64,000 nucleotides of DNA from Hydrogenophaga sp. BPS33 (lineage in GTDB: Bacteria > Pseudomonadota > Gammaproteobacteria > Burkholderiales > Burkholderiaceae_C). A model generated the notes under the pieces. It worked only from the letters and a program-made list of their open reading frames with translations, was not told where the DNA came from and searched no databases. The position numbers and the translations under genes were made by a program. How positions within the stretch are numbered: position 1 is the first letter of the stretch; each line of letters starts with the position of its first letter. Shown here piece after piece: positions 1 to 9,297 of the stretch. Location of the stretch: positions 310,001 through 374,000 of the forward strand of contig NZ_CP044549.1 in assembly GCF_009859475.1 (NCBI RefSeq), read 5' to 3'.

Positions 1-340
1 AGACGCGGACCGTCGCGGCTTCGATGTCGACGAACAGGCCGGCCCGGCCGCCCTGGAGCCGGAAACGGCCCTGGCCGTGCGTCAGCGCTTCGAGGCCATC
101 GCGGCGATCGTGGACAGCCTGCCGCCGCGCTGTCGCGAAGCCTTTATCTTGGTGAAGTTCGATGGCTTGAGCCACGCCGAAGCGGCGATCCGGATGGGCA
201 TCGCCGTCAAGACGGTGGAGATGCAGGTGCAGATCGCGTTGAATGCTTGCTGGGACCGACTGGATGCGCTTGAGCGGGGCGCTCAGCGCGGCGGCAGCGA
301 GCGCCCGCGCCGAGAGCGGGGCCGCAAGCCCGAGCCTTGA
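1..340 (+). CDS. ECF sigma factor, FecI type (C-terminal part, 5' end outside window)
   Basis: The frame is open from base 2 and ends at 340, so only the last 112 residues are present. They carry a sigma-70 region 4 helix-turn-helix: LPPRCREAF, then FDGLSHAEAA and GIAVKTVEMQV, the usual order in FecI-like sigma factors. FecI-type factors direct RNA polymerase to TonB-dependent receptor genes when the ferric-siderophore signal is relayed through FecR. The next two genes are a FecR-like regulator and such a receptor, which supports the role. The Arg-rich C-terminal tail (RPRRERGRK) is not part of the conserved domain. Regions 1-2, which would define the subfamily, are missing. Confidence 0.85.
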   Translation, partial: DADRRGFDVDEQAGPAALEPETALAVRQRFEAIAAIVDSLPPRCREAFILVKFDGLSHAEAAIRMGIAVKTVEMQVQIALNACWDRLDALERGAQRGGSERPRRERGRKPEP

Positions 341-434
341 GCCGCAGACCCTACGCCATCACCATGCCAGCACCCACGAAAGTCCTTACAGGGTCGAACC
401 CCGATCATGCGTCTACAGACAGGAGAAAACCTGC

Positions 435-1535
435 ATGACCGTGGCCAACGTTTTCAGCAACTCCTCCACCGACGGCGATGACCCCTTGCGTTTGCGCGAG
501 GCGGCGCTGGGCTGGTTCGTGCGGCGGCGCGACACGGCCGCCTGGGGCCGAGACGACGAGGCCGCGTTCCAGTCATGGCTGGCGTCGGACGTGCGCCATG
601 CCCCGGCTTATGCGCAGTGCGGCCAGCAATGGGAGCGCCTGGACGGCATGCCCGACGATCTCATGGCGCGGATGCGGCGCAACCTGGTGCGCGACAAGGC
701 CTTGATGGAGACGCTCCAAGCACCGGCCGAGGACGCGCGACCCATGGCCGTGGCCTCGCGGCGGCGTTTCCTGCAGCCTGCCACCGCGCTGGCCGGTGTC
801 GCGCTGATGGCCGGGGTGGGGCTGTTGACCTGGCGGCACCAGCAGGCCAAACCCGTCTGGGTGCAGGCGTTCCAGACCGGGCGCGGCGAGCAACGCAGCG
901 TGCGCTTGCCCGACGGCTCCACGCTGCGACTGGACACTGCCACGCGTGTGGCCGTGTCCTACTACCGCGGGCAGCGCGAGGTCCGGCTGTTCGACGGACA
1001 GGCCTTGTTCGACGTGCAAGCGGATGCCGCGCGTCCTTTTCACCTGTGGGCCGGGCCCTTGCGCGTGACCGTGGTCGGCACGCGCTTCTCGGTGCGCCAC
1101 ACCCCCGATTTGCCGGGCAACGCCGGTGTGCGGGTGGCGGTGGAGCATGGCAAGGTCCGGGTGGCGCGCCCCGATGCCTTCGGCGAAGGCAACACGCCCC
1201 GGTGGCCCGGCGTGCTGTTGACTGCGGGGGAGCAGGTGGCCAGCGACGCGCGTGGCGTCCTGGAGCCGGTGGCCGCCGTGCCGTCGGGCGGCATCGCTCC
1301 GTGGCAGAACCAGCGCGTGAGCTTCGTGGACGTGCCGCTGGGCCAGGCGCTCGCGGAACTGGAGCGTTATCGGCCCAGTGGTTTGCGCGTGCGCGACCCC
1401 GCCGTGGCCGCCCTGCGGCTGTCGGGCACGTTCGATCCCTTGAATCCGCAAACCCTGCGCATCGCGCTGCCCCGGGTGTTGCCGGTGCGCTTGAGCGATA
1501 GCGGCGATGGCGAAACCGAGGTGCTGCTGCGCTGA
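435..1535 (+). CDS. FecR-type anti-sigma/sigma regulator
   Basis: This 366-residue protein would carry the siderophore signal from the outer-membrane receptor to the upstream ECF sigma factor. The N-terminal cytoplasmic DUF4880-like region spans about residues 20-60 (AALGWFVRRRD, then WLASDVRHAPAY). One membrane segment follows at about 115-132, then a periplasmic FecR domain around 145-250 (RSVRLPDGSTLRL). The C-terminal region (FVDVPLGQALAELERY) resembles the short STN-like domain of FecR proteins. The ATG at 435 is chosen because AGGAGA lies about 9 bases upstream; the longer open frame back to 243 overlaps the sigma gene and has no such site. Confidence 0.9.
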   Translation: MTVANVFSNSSTDGDDPLRLREAALGWFVRRRDTAAWGRDDEAAFQSWLASDVRHAPAYAQCGQQWERLDGMPDDLMARMRRNLVRDKALMETLQAPAEDARPMAVASRRRFLQPATALAGVALMAGVGLLTWRHQQAKPVWVQAFQTGRGEQRSVRLPDGSTLRLDTATRVAVSYYRGQREVRLFDGQALFDVQADAARPFHLWAGPLRVTVVGTRFSVRHTPDLPGNAGVRVAVEHGKVRVARPDAFGEGNTPRWPGVLLTAGEQVASDARGVLEPVAAVPSGGIAPWQNQRVSFVDVPLGQALAELERYRPSGLRVRDPAVAALRLSGTFDPLNPQTLRIALPRVLPVRLSDSGDGETEVLLR

Positions 1536-1556
1536 TGCTGGGTGGCAGCCGAAATA

Positions 1557-1604
1557 AGAATTTTTCGCATTGGGTACAGGGTTGGGGCGCTTCGCTGCGT
1601 CAAC
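1557..1604 (+). promoter_or_regulatory. Candidate FecI-dependent promoter of the receptor gene
   Basis: In the 108-base gap before the receptor gene, an AT-rich block GAATTTTTCGCATTG (1557-1571) is followed about 25 bases later by GCGTC (1597-1601). FecI-type sigma factors often recognise an AT-rich -35 ending in a GCAT-like run and a CGTC-like -10. The match is by eye and from memory of the family, so this is only a candidate start for separate receptor transcription. Confidence 0.3.
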
Positions 1605-1643
1605 ACAGGTAGTCGCTGTTTTGTCTACCTGGAGAAGACCCTC

Positions 1644-4058
1644 ATGAACCGCCTTTCGATGCGGCCGCTGCCGCTCGCCCTCGTATTGGCCATTGCCTTC
1701 AGTGCCCCGGCCCTGCACGCACAGACCGGTGGCGGCACGCCGGTGCAGATCCGCATTGCCGCCCAGCCGCTGGCGCAGGCCTTGAACGACTGGGCGCGGC
1801 AGACCGGCCTGCAGCTGGTGGTGCAGCAAAGTGCCGTGGCAGGTAAAAACGCGCCCGCGATCTCGGGCCCCCTGAGCCCGCGCCAGGCGCTCGATCGGTT
1901 GCTGGAGGGCAGCGGGCTGTCCGGCCGTTTCGAGGGCCGTCTGGTGACGATCGAGCCTGTGCCCCGCGCAGGCGAGGCCACCACGCTGGGCACCGTGACG
2001 GTGACCGCCCAGGCCGAGCGCAGCAGCACCACCGAAGGCAGCGGCTCGTTCGCCGTGCGTGCGGTGAGCATCAACAAGGGCGATCAGGCGCTCAAGGACA
2101 TCCCGCAATCGGTCAGCGTGCTCACGCGCACGCAGCTGGACGAGCAGGGCATCACCGATCTGAAAGTGGCGGCCAACAACATCACCGGCATGGTGGGCGC
2201 CAAGGGCGTGGGTCAGGGCATGGTGTTGTCCGCCCGTGGTTTCCAGATCGACGCCTGGCAGTACGACGGGGTGCCGATCCCCCGCAACAATTACGCCCTG
2301 GGCAACTGGGGCATTGAGGGCCTGGTGTTCTACGACCGCCTCGAGGTCCTGCGCGGTTCATCGGGTCTGCTGCAGGGCACGGGCAGCCCGGGTGGCGCTG
2401 TCAATCTGGTGCGCAAGCGCGGGCAGGCGGAGAGGACCGTCGCGCTGACCGCGCGCGCCGGGTCGTGGGGCCGCTATGGCCTGCAGCTGGATGCGGGAGG
2501 GCCGCTCAATGCGGAGGGCACGCTGCGCGGGCGCGTGGTGGTGGACCAGGCCAACAGCCATTCCTTCGTCGATTACGTCAACGACCACACGCGTTCCCTG
2601 TACGCCGCGTTGGACGTCGACATCAGCCCCGACACCACGGTCGGCCTGGGTGTGAGCGATTCGGACAGCCGGGGTCGGCCGATGATCCGGGGCTTGCCGC
2701 GCTATCCCGACGGACAGGATCTGGGCCTGGACCGCTCCACGTATGTGGGCGCCTGGTGGAACCGCGCCCATATCAAGCAGACCGTCCTGTACGCCGATCT
2801 GGACCACCGCTTCAATCCCGACTGGAAGCTCAAGGTCTCGGCGATGCGCATGAGCGAAAAGAACACCTCGGTGCACCAGCGCATGCACGGCAACGTGGCG
2901 GCAGACGGCAGCGGGCTCATCTACGCCAACTGGGCGACCGATTTCGACTCCACCAAGCTGGGGCTCGACGCCTACGTCAACGGCCGCTTCCAGGCGCTGG
3001 GGCTGCGCCACGATGTCACCGCGGGCGCGAACTACTCGAAGTACACGTCGAACGACATGCACGCACGCACGTTCACACCGGGCGGAAACATCTTCGACAT
3101 CGACCACGACCGTCCCTGGCAGGATCTCGCGACCATCATGGCCGCCGGGGGCGTGCAGACCCGCCCGGTGTACGACGTGCGGCAGCGTGGCCTCTACGGC
3201 AGCTGGCGCGCCCGACTGACCGAGCCGCTGACCGCCATCCTGGGGGCGCGCGTGAGCTGGTACGACTACCTCTACCGCGTGCCGGCGAGCAATACACAGA
3301 CCGTCATTACCGCGTCGGGTGAGGTCACGCCCTATGCAGGACTGGTCTACGCGCTGACACCGCGGTGGTCGGCCTACGGCAGCGTCACAAGCGTGTTCGA
3401 ACCGCAATCCGCCCGCACGGTGGCGGGCCAGGTGCTCGAACCGATCGTCGGCACGAACCATGAGGTCGGCATCAAGGGCGAGCTCATGGACGGGCGCCTG
3501 AACACCTCGCTCGCGGTGTTCCGCTACGACCACAAGAACCGCGGCGTCAACGATACCGCTTCCGGTTTCGCCTGCGATGGCTGGTACTGCTCCATCGCCT
3601 CGGGCAAGGTGCGCAGCCAGGGCTACGAGGCCGAGGTCAGCGGCGAGGTGGCGCGCGGCCTGCAGATGATGCTCGGCTACACCCGCAACACCACCAAGTT
3701 TCTCTCCGATCCGGTGAACCAGGGCAAGGTGTTCAGCACCTGGACGCCCAAACACATGCTGCGCGCCTGGGCCTCGTACCAACTGCCCGGCGACTGGAGC
3801 CGGGTCAACGTCGGTGGGGGCGTCACCATCCAGAGCCACACGCTGGGCTACGACCGCTCGTTCAAGGTGCCTGGCTTCGATGTGTGGAACATGCGCGTGG
3901 CCTACCAGGTCACGCCGGAGGTGATGCTGTCCATGAACCTCAACAACGTGTTCGACAAGCGCTACTGGATCCCGGGCTTCGCCGAGCAGAACGGCAACAA
4001 CGATTTCGGCGAGCCGCGCAACGTGATGTTCACCCTGAAGTACACCCCGCGCTGGTGA
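1644..4058 (+). CDS. TonB-dependent siderophore receptor with STN signalling domain
   Basis: This 804-residue outer-membrane receptor is likely for a ferric siderophore. It has a signal peptide (residues 1-27, ending ALHAQ) and an STN/secretin-TonB short domain at about 35-100 (IRIAAQPLAQALNDWARQTGLQLVV), the part that contacts FecR in the periplasm. A TonB-box-like stretch (LGTVTVTAQ), a plug (DIPQSVSVLT, then GSSGLLQGTGSPGGAVNLVRKR) and a beta-barrel follow. The chain ends in YTPRW, an aromatic C-terminus typical of outer-membrane proteins. The ATG at 1644 follows GGAG at 1631 and begins the signal peptide; the open frame reaches back to 1542 without a ribosome site. The ligand cannot be read from sequence. 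The receptor is probably induced by its own ligand through the two upstream genes. Confidence 0.93.
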   Translation: MNRLSMRPLPLALVLAIAFSAPALHAQTGGGTPVQIRIAAQPLAQALNDWARQTGLQLVVQQSAVAGKNAPAISGPLSPRQALDRLLEGSGLSGRFEGRLVTIEPVPRAGEATTLGTVTVTAQAERSSTTEGSGSFAVRAVSINKGDQALKDIPQSVSVLTRTQLDEQGITDLKVAANNITGMVGAKGVGQGMVLSARGFQIDAWQYDGVPIPRNNYALGNWGIEGLVFYDRLEVLRGSSGLLQGTGSPGGAVNLVRKRGQAERTVALTARAGSWGRYGLQLDAGGPLNAEGTLRGRVVVDQANSHSFVDYVNDHTRSLYAALDVDISPDTTVGLGVSDSDSRGRPMIRGLPRYPDGQDLGLDRSTYVGAWWNRAHIKQTVLYADLDHRFNPDWKLKVSAMRMSEKNTSVHQRMHGNVAADGSGLIYANWATDFDSTKLGLDAYVNGRFQALGLRHDVTAGANYSKYTSNDMHARTFTPGGNIFDIDHDRPWQDLATIMAAGGVQTRPVYDVRQRGLYGSWRARLTEPLTAILGARVSWYDYLYRVPASNTQTVITASGEVTPYAGLVYALTPRWSAYGSVTSVFEPQSARTVAGQVLEPIVGTNHEVGIKGELMDGRLNTSLAVFRYDHKNRGVNDTASGFACDGWYCSIASGKVRSQGYEAEVSGEVARGLQMMLGYTRNTTKFLSDPVNQGKVFSTWTPKHMLRAWASYQLPGDWSRVNVGGGVTIQSHTLGYDRSFKVPGFDVWNMRVAYQVTPEVMLSMNLNNVFDKRYWIPGFAEQNGNNDFGEPRNVMFTLKYTPRW

Positions 4059-4068
4059 CGCGCCGCCC

Positions 4069-5697
4069 ATGAAAGAGGGCTTTCGCCAATGCACTGCCTG
4101 GCTGCACACCTGGACCGGCCTGGTCGTCGGCTGGGTGCTGTTCTTCATCTTCGTCACGGGGACCGCCGGGTATTTCCAGGCGGAGATCACGCGCTGGATG
4201 CAGCCCGAGCTGCCGATGTCCGCCCGGGCCGGCGTCCCGACCGATCCCGTGCTAGCCGTGCACCACGCTCTGGACCGGCTGGAACAGGTGGCCCCCGGCG
4301 CGGCGCGTTGGAGCATCACGCTGCCGCACCAATCGCTCGTGCAGCGCCGCTGGGAGAACCTGGGCGTCGCGTGGGAAGACATGCCGGTGTCTGGCAATGG
4401 CGCGGGCCAGCGTGGCTCGGAAACGCTGGATGCCGCCACGGGCGCGGTGCTGCCTGCGGGACCGCAGCCGCGGGACACCGCCGGTGGGCGCGTCCTGTAC
4501 CGCATGCACTACGAGCTGCGCTACATGCCTTACGCATGGGCTATCCGCATCGTCGGTGTGTGCACCATGCTGATGCTGCTGGCCATCACCACCGGCGTCA
4601 TCACGCACAAGAAGATCTTCACGGACTTCTTCACTTTCCGTCCCGGCAAGGGCCAGCGCTCCTGGCTCGACGCGCACAACGCCATCAGCGTGATGGCCTT
4701 GCCGTTCTTCCTGATGATCACCTACAGCGGCCTCGTGTTTGCCCTGTTCGTGTACATGCCGGTGGGACGCGATGTGCTCTACGGCCCGGATCCGCTGAGC
4801 AAGGCCCGCTTCGCCAACGAATTGTTCGAGCGCGATGGCCTGGCGCACGCACCTGTCGCCCGTCCTGCAATTCCCCTGGCGCCGTTGATGGCACAGGCCG
4901 AAGCCGCGTGGGGCGTGGGCCAACTGCGCTCCATCGCCATCGAACGCCATGAGGGCGGTTCGCCGGAGATCACGCTCACCCGCGTGCAGCGCGGCAGCCT
5001 GGACGTGTGGAACCCTCCCGCACTGCGCTTCGACGCCGGTACCGGCGCGCTCCTGCCGTCCGCGCCCCCGCCCGGCGGCAGCGCACTCCAGGCCCAGGGG
5101 GCGTTGTTCAACCTGCACGAAGGCCTGTTCGCCGACATCTGGGGCCGGTGGTTGTACTTCGTCGCCGGCCTGCTGGGCTGCGCCATGATCGGCACCGGTC
5201 TCGTGCTCTGGACCGTCAAGCGTCGTCGGCATCACCTGGGCGGCGGCCAGGAGCGCAACGAGCACATGGGCGTGCGCCTGGTGGAGGTGCTCAACGTGGC
5301 CACCATCGCGGGCCTGCCGCTCGCGGTCGCGGCCTACTTCTGGGCCAACCGCCTGCTGCCTCTGGGCATGGCGGAGCGCGCCGCCTGGGAGATCCACACT
5401 CTCTTCGCGCTGTGGCTGGCCACGCTGTTCTACGCCCTGGCTCGGCCGCTGCACCGCGCCTGGATCGAATTGCTGTGGGCCGCCTGCGCGGCCTATGCGC
5501 TGGTGCCGGCGGTGAATGCGCTGACCACCGACAAACACCTTGGCCGCACGCTGCCCGCGGGCGACTGGGTGCTGGCCGGGTTTGACCTGACGATGTGGGG
5601 ACTCGCGGGCCTGTTCGCGCTCCTGGCCTTGAAGGTGGCGCGCCGTTTGCGGCCCGTGGTGGCGCAGGCCAGCGCCCCGAAGACGGCAGTCCCATGA
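4069..5697 (+). CDS. PepSY-associated inner-membrane protein, siderophore-iron reductase-like
   Basis: This 542-residue PepSY-associated TM protein has about eight membrane helices, at roughly residues 18-40, 155-178, 205-228, 360-380, 410-427, 445-460, 470-486 and 505-527. It has histidines next to the helices (CTAWLHTWTGLVVG; DAHNAISVM) where such proteins may bind heme. Homologous proteins such as FpvG are linked to reductive release of iron from siderophores in the periplasm. It begins 10 bases after the receptor and overlaps the next gene by four bases (ATGA), so it is in the same operon. The reductase role is inferred from the family and context. Confidence 0.85.
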   Translation: MKEGFRQCTAWLHTWTGLVVGWVLFFIFVTGTAGYFQAEITRWMQPELPMSARAGVPTDPVLAVHHALDRLEQVAPGAARWSITLPHQSLVQRRWENLGVAWEDMPVSGNGAGQRGSETLDAATGAVLPAGPQPRDTAGGRVLYRMHYELRYMPYAWAIRIVGVCTMLMLLAITTGVITHKKIFTDFFTFRPGKGQRSWLDAHNAISVMALPFFLMITYSGLVFALFVYMPVGRDVLYGPDPLSKARFANELFERDGLAHAPVARPAIPLAPLMAQAEAAWGVGQLRSIAIERHEGGSPEITLTRVQRGSLDVWNPPALRFDAGTGALLPSAPPPGGSALQAQGALFNLHEGLFADIWGRWLYFVAGLLGCAMIGTGLVLWTVKRRRHHLGGGQERNEHMGVRLVEVLNVATIAGLPLAVAAYFWANRLLPLGMAERAAWEIHTLFALWLATLFYALARPLHRAWIELLWAACAAYALVPAVNALTTDKHLGRTLPAGDWVLAGFDLTMWGLAGLFALLALKVARRLRPVVAQASAPKTAVP

Positions 5698-5996
5698 GCC
5701 CGGTGACAGACACATCGCGCAACAGCCGCTGGTCCGTGGCGTCGCGCGCGGTGGCTGCGGTGCTGGGCGGATATGCCTTCAGCTCGGCCGCCACGGTACT
5801 GATGGCCGTGCTGTGGCCAGCGCCGCTGGCTCAGGCGGTGATGTGGGCCAGCATGTTGAGCTTCGCGGTCTACACGGCGGCGGTGATCTGGGTATTCGCC
5901 ACGCGCAGCGCCCTGCGCGCCTGGGCGGGCATGCTGGTCGGCGCCGCCGTGCTGTGCGCGCTGGCGTGGGCGTTCAAGATCGGCGGGGGCGCATGA
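5694..5996 (+). CDS. DUF3649 small membrane protein
   Basis: This 100-residue protein has three predicted membrane helices (about residues 18-42, 47-67 and 75-95) and almost no soluble part. The pattern AAVLGGYAFSSAATVLMAVLW is typical of DUF3649 proteins, which occur beside PepSY reductase-like genes in siderophore loci. The ATG at 5694 overlaps the stop of the previous gene, and its own stop overlaps the next start, so the three are translationally coupled. Exact function is unknown; a part in an iron-release complex is inferred from position. Confidence 0.75.
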   Translation: MSPVTDTSRNSRWSVASRAVAAVLGGYAFSSAATVLMAVLWPAPLAQAVMWASMLSFAVYTAAVIWVFATRSALRAWAGMLVGAAVLCALAWAFKIGGGA

Positions 5997-6808
5997 CGTC
6001 GGTGCATCTCGGCGTTCTGCTGCTCGGGCTGCTCGGTTTCACAGCGCTGGCCCTGGCCACGGAGCGCCACGCGCACCATCTGTTGCGGCGCACGCCCGCG
6101 CCCGGCTGGCGTCGCCTGGCGCGTGCCGCAGGGTGGGGGCTGCTGCTGCTGTCGTTGGTGCTGTCGGTCGCCGCTCTGGACGTCGGCATCGGCGTCACGC
6201 TCTGGCTTGGCTGGTTGAGCATCGCTGCGCTCACACTCGTGTTTGCCTTGCCGGCATGGCCCTGGCGACCTCCCGCGCGCGTAGGCCCCTTGCGCAAGCC
6301 CATGACGCCCGGTTCCGTGTCCTTGCCGCCCCGCCGCCGTGTCGAAGGCCGCCGGGTGTTCGCCTTGTGGCTGGTGGTGGTCCTGCTGGTGTATGGGCTG
6401 GCGCTGCAAGCGGTGCCGGTGAAGCCGCTGTTGCGCAGCGATGCCATCGAAGGACGCGTGGGGCCGTGGACGTTCCGTCTGGCCGAGAGCGAGCGGCGCG
6501 GGCCCGATCTGGTGGCCATGGATATCCCGATGAAGGCTTATCACGTGCGCTTCGACGAGACCGGCGACATGGCGATCCGTGAGGCCTATTTGAGGGTGAA
6601 CAAGCCGCGCTCGCTGCGTGCGCCTGGCATCGTGCTCAATGGCACACGCTGGGAGCGCCACGTGAACATCCAGCTGCCGGCCAACGCCACGGCAGACAGC
6701 GCGCTGTGGCTCACGGTGGTGGGCAAGGACGGGTCCGTGCACCAGGCGGCGGTGCGCATGGGCGATGTGTCGCCGGCCACGGTGGCGTGGTTGGAACGAA
6801 GGAGCTGA
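5993..6808 (+). CDS. DUF3325-like membrane protein fused to a periplasmic domain
   Basis: The protein has 271 residues. The first ~100 (MTSVHLGVLLLGLLGFTALALATERHAHHLL onward, in short: a three-helix membrane unit with ERHAHH) look like DUF3325, normally a stand-alone protein of about that size. A Pro/Arg linker follows, then another membrane helix at about 125-145 (VFALWLVVVLLVYGLALQ). The last ~120 residues are a beta-rich, probably periplasmic domain (GPWTFRLAESERRGPDLVAM; WLTVVGKDGSVHQAAV) that I do not recognise. The start overlaps the preceding gene by four bases. It seems to combine two subunits that neighbouring systems encode separately. Confidence 0.7.
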   Translation: MTSVHLGVLLLGLLGFTALALATERHAHHLLRRTPAPGWRRLARAAGWGLLLLSLVLSVAALDVGIGVTLWLGWLSIAALTLVFALPAWPWRPPARVGPLRKPMTPGSVSLPPRRRVEGRRVFALWLVVVLLVYGLALQAVPVKPLLRSDAIEGRVGPWTFRLAESERRGPDLVAMDIPMKAYHVRFDETGDMAIREAYLRVNKPRSLRAPGIVLNGTRWERHVNIQLPANATADSALWLTVVGKDGSVHQAAVRMGDVSPATVAWLERRS

Positions 6809-6809
6809 G

Positions 6810-7148
6810 ATGACGCACATACGCAAGAACTTCCTGCGCTTCTGCGGCCTGCTGTGGGCGGCGACGGTACCGGCTTGGGCGCACAACCCCGTGATCGAAT
6901 GCCGGCAGACCTCGGTCGACACCATCGTCTGCCGCGGCGGGTTCTCGGACGGCTCGCTTGCGCCAGGGGTGCGCATCGACGTGATGGACTACGACGACAA
7001 GGTCTTGATCTCTGCCCAGCTGGGCCAGGACTCCATGCTGAGTTTCCGCAAACCCAGGGGCCCTTTCTACGTGCTGTTCGACGCGGGACCGGGCCACGTC
7101 GTCGAGGTCGATCACGCGGAAATCGTGGTGGGCAAGGCACCGCGATGA
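6810..7148 (+). CDS. Small exported protein of the siderophore operon
   Basis: This 112-residue protein has a signal peptide ending in PAWA-HN at about residue 24. The mature part is about 88 residues, with two cysteines (IECRQ and IVCRGGFSDG) that could form a disulfide. The rest is beta-rich with a GFSDGSLAPGVRIDVMDYDDKVL core. The start follows AAGGAGCTGAG and lies one base after the previous stop, so it is the last gene of the operon. A periplasmic iron or metal chaperone role is possible given the neighbours, but no known ligand motif is visible. Confidence 0.7.
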   Translation: MTHIRKNFLRFCGLLWAATVPAWAHNPVIECRQTSVDTIVCRGGFSDGSLAPGVRIDVMDYDDKVLISAQLGQDSMLSFRKPRGPFYVLFDAGPGHVVEVDHAEIVVGKAPR

Positions 7149-7318
7149 CCCGTGCTCACGCGTAGCGCATCGGCTCCAGCATCGCTTCGATGGTGGCGCT
7201 TCCTCGCGCAACCGCTCGATCATCCGATTTCCACGGACCGGGGAACCCCTGGCGCCAGAGAGGACCAGCCATCGGGGACAATCGCCCCGATCTTCCAACC
7301 ATCCCTTTTCTGTCATCC

Positions 7319-7720
7319 ATGAAAGTCTTGAACGCACTCTTCGATCACCCCCGCGCTGGCGTCCTCCTGTTGCGCTGGACACTGGCGCTGTTGATGGTCC
7401 TGCACGGCTGGGCCAAGGTGACCGGAGGGGTTGGGGGCATCGAAGGCATGCTGGTGGCCAAGGGCCTGCCCAGCTTTCTCGCCTACGGGGTTTACCTGGG
7501 CGAACTGATCGCACCGATCATGCTGCTCGTGGGCTTCTGGGTGGTGCCCGCCGCCTTGCTGATCGCCATCAACATGGTGTTCGCGCTGGTGCTGGCCCAT
7601 GCGGGCCACTTCACCGACTTCACCAGCAGTGGTGGTTGGCGGCTCGAACTGCAGGCGTTCTTCCTGGTCAGCGCGCTGGTGGTGGCGTTTACCCATCGAC
7701 TGGGGCCGAACAAGGGATAA
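7319..7720 (+). CDS. DoxX family membrane protein
   Basis: This 133-residue protein has four predicted helices and the DoxX core LRWTLALLMVLHGWAKV followed by GLPSFLAYGVYLGELIAPIMLL. DoxX/YphA-type proteins are small inner-membrane proteins of mostly unknown job, sometimes tied to redox stress or quinone chemistry. The ATG at 7319 begins the conserved N-terminus; the open frame back to 7190 adds a non-conserved stretch. A 170-base gap separates it from the iron operon, and it converges with the aldehyde dehydrogenase gene, so it is probably its own unit. Confidence 0.85.
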   Translation: MKVLNALFDHPRAGVLLLRWTLALLMVLHGWAKVTGGVGGIEGMLVAKGLPSFLAYGVYLGELIAPIMLLVGFWVVPAALLIAINMVFALVLAHAGHFTDFTSSGGWRLELQAFFLVSALVVAFTHRLGPNKG

Positions 7721-7733
7721 CCCCCCTTGTGCC

Positions 7734-9173
7734 TTAAATGTTCATGATCGCCACCGAGCGCGCGTTCAGGTACGCCTCCAGCGCCTCTGGCCCACCCTCC
7801 GAGCCATAGCCCGAATCCTTGATGCCGCCAAACGGCATCTCGGCCGACGGCATCGCGGGCATGTTCACCCACAACATGCCCGTCTCCACGCGCCGCGCCA
7901 GCAGGTCGGCGTTCTTCAGCGAACGGGTGAAGGCATAGGCCGCCAGGCCATAGGGCAGGCGGTTGGCCTCGGCGATCGCTTCGTCCAGTGTGTTGAAGCT
8001 GCGCACCGCGGCCATGGGGCCGAAAGGCTCGTCGTTGAACACCTTCGCGTTCAACGGCACGTCGGTGAGGATGGTGGGACGCCAGAAATTGCCTTCTTCG
8101 CCGATGCGCTCACCGCCCGTGGCCAGCGTGGCGCCGCGCTCCACCGCATCCTTGGTGAACTCGGCCATGGCGGTGACGCGGCGCGGGTTGGCCAGCGGCC
8201 CCATCTGCGTGCCCTCGGCGCTGCCGTTGCCCACGGCCAGGCCGGCGGCGTGCTTCACCAGCGCGGCCGAGAATTCCTTGGCAATGCTCTCGTGCACCAG
8301 GAACCGCGTGGGCGAAATGCACACCTGGCCTGCGTTGCGGAACTTGGCACCGCCGGCGGTCTTCACCGCCAGCGCCACGTCCGCGTCTTCGGCCACGATC
8401 ACCGGTGCGTGGCCGCCCAGCTCCATGGTCACGCGTTTCATGTGCTGGCCCGCCAGCGCCGCGAGCTGCTTGCCCACGGGGGTGGAACCGGTGAAGGTCA
8501 CCTTGCGGATCACCGGGTGTGCGATCAGGTAGTTGGAGATCTCGGCCGGCGTGCCGTAGACCAGGCCCAGCACGCCGGCCGGCAGGCCCGCGTCGGCGAA
8601 GGCGCGCACCAGCTCGGCGGGCGCGGCGGGCGTTTCCTCGGGCGCCTTGACGATCATCGAGCAGCCCGTGGCCAGCGCGGCCGAGAGCTTGCGCACCACC
8701 TGGTTGACCGGGAAGTTCCAGGGCGTGAACGCGGCCACGGGACCGACCGGGTCTTTCAGCACCATCTGGCGCAGCGCGAGGTTGCCGCGCGAGGGCACGA
8801 TGCGGCCGTACACCCGCATGCCTTCTTCGGCGAACCATTCGATGATGTCGGCGGCGGCCATCGCCTCGCCCTTGGCCTCCACCAGCGGCTTGCCTTGCTC
8901 CTGCGTGAGCAGGGCGCCGATGGCGCCGGCGCGCTCACGCATCAAGGCGGCGGCCGCGCGCATGACCTTGGCGCGCTCGACGGGCGGCTTGTCGCGCCAG
9001 AGTTCAAAACCCTTCTGCGCGGCGGCGAGGGCCTCGTCCAGATCGGCCTGGCGGGCGTGCGCCACGCGGCCGATTTCCTTGCCGGTGGCCGGGTTGAACA
9101 CGGCCAGGGTTTCGCCCGCAGCGGCGTCGCGCCATTGGCCATTGATGAAAAGTTGGGTGTTGGGGTAGGTCAT
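7734..9173 (-). CDS. NAD(P)-dependent aldehyde dehydrogenase, succinate-semialdehyde type
   Basis: This 479-residue member of the ALDH superfamily is closest in style to GabD succinate-semialdehyde dehydrogenases. It shows the Asn region [10 protein letters not shown], the NAD fold motif FTGSTPVGK, the general-base Glu in [10 protein letters not shown] and the catalytic Cys in [12 protein letters not shown]. The C-terminus [15 protein letters not shown] is typical. Start chosen at 9173, where AGGAG lies 8 bases upstream; the frame extends to 9296 without support. It is the last gene of the minus-strand dioxygenase operon, after a 124-base gap, so it may oxidise an aldehyde formed late in that pathway. 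The true substrate is not fixed by sequence. Confidence 0.9.
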   Translation of the reverse strand: MTYPNTQLFINGQWRDAAAGETLAVFNPATGKEIGRVAHARQADLDEALAAAQKGFELWRDKPPVERAKVMRAAAALMRERAGAIGALLTQEQGKPLVEAKGEAMAAADIIEWFAEEGMRVYGRIVPSRGNLALRQMVLKDPVGPVAAFTPWNFPVNQVVRKLSAALATGCSMIVKAPEETPAAPAELVRAFADAGLPAGVLGLVYGTPAEISNYLIAHPVIRKVTFTGSTPVGKQLAALAGQHMKRVTMELGGHAPVIVAEDADVALAVKTAGGAKFRNAGQVCISPTRFLVHESIAKEFSAALVKHAAGLAVGNGSAEGTQMGPLANPRRVTAMAEFTKDAVERGATLATGGERIGEEGNFWRPTILTDVPLNAKVFNDEPFGPMAAVRSFNTLDEAIAEANRLPYGLAAYAFTRSLKNADLLARRVETGMLWVNMPAMPSAEMPFGGIKDSGYGSEGGPEALEAYLNARSVAIMNI

Positions 9174-9297
9174 GGTGGGCTCCTGGTTCGGAATGCGCGG
9201 AACGAAACGCATGACGATACCAGTTGCCCCACCGGCGCGGCCCGGTTGTTCGCAAAGACGAGCGCGCACCAGGGTCGGCCCGGTGCACGCGCGCACC

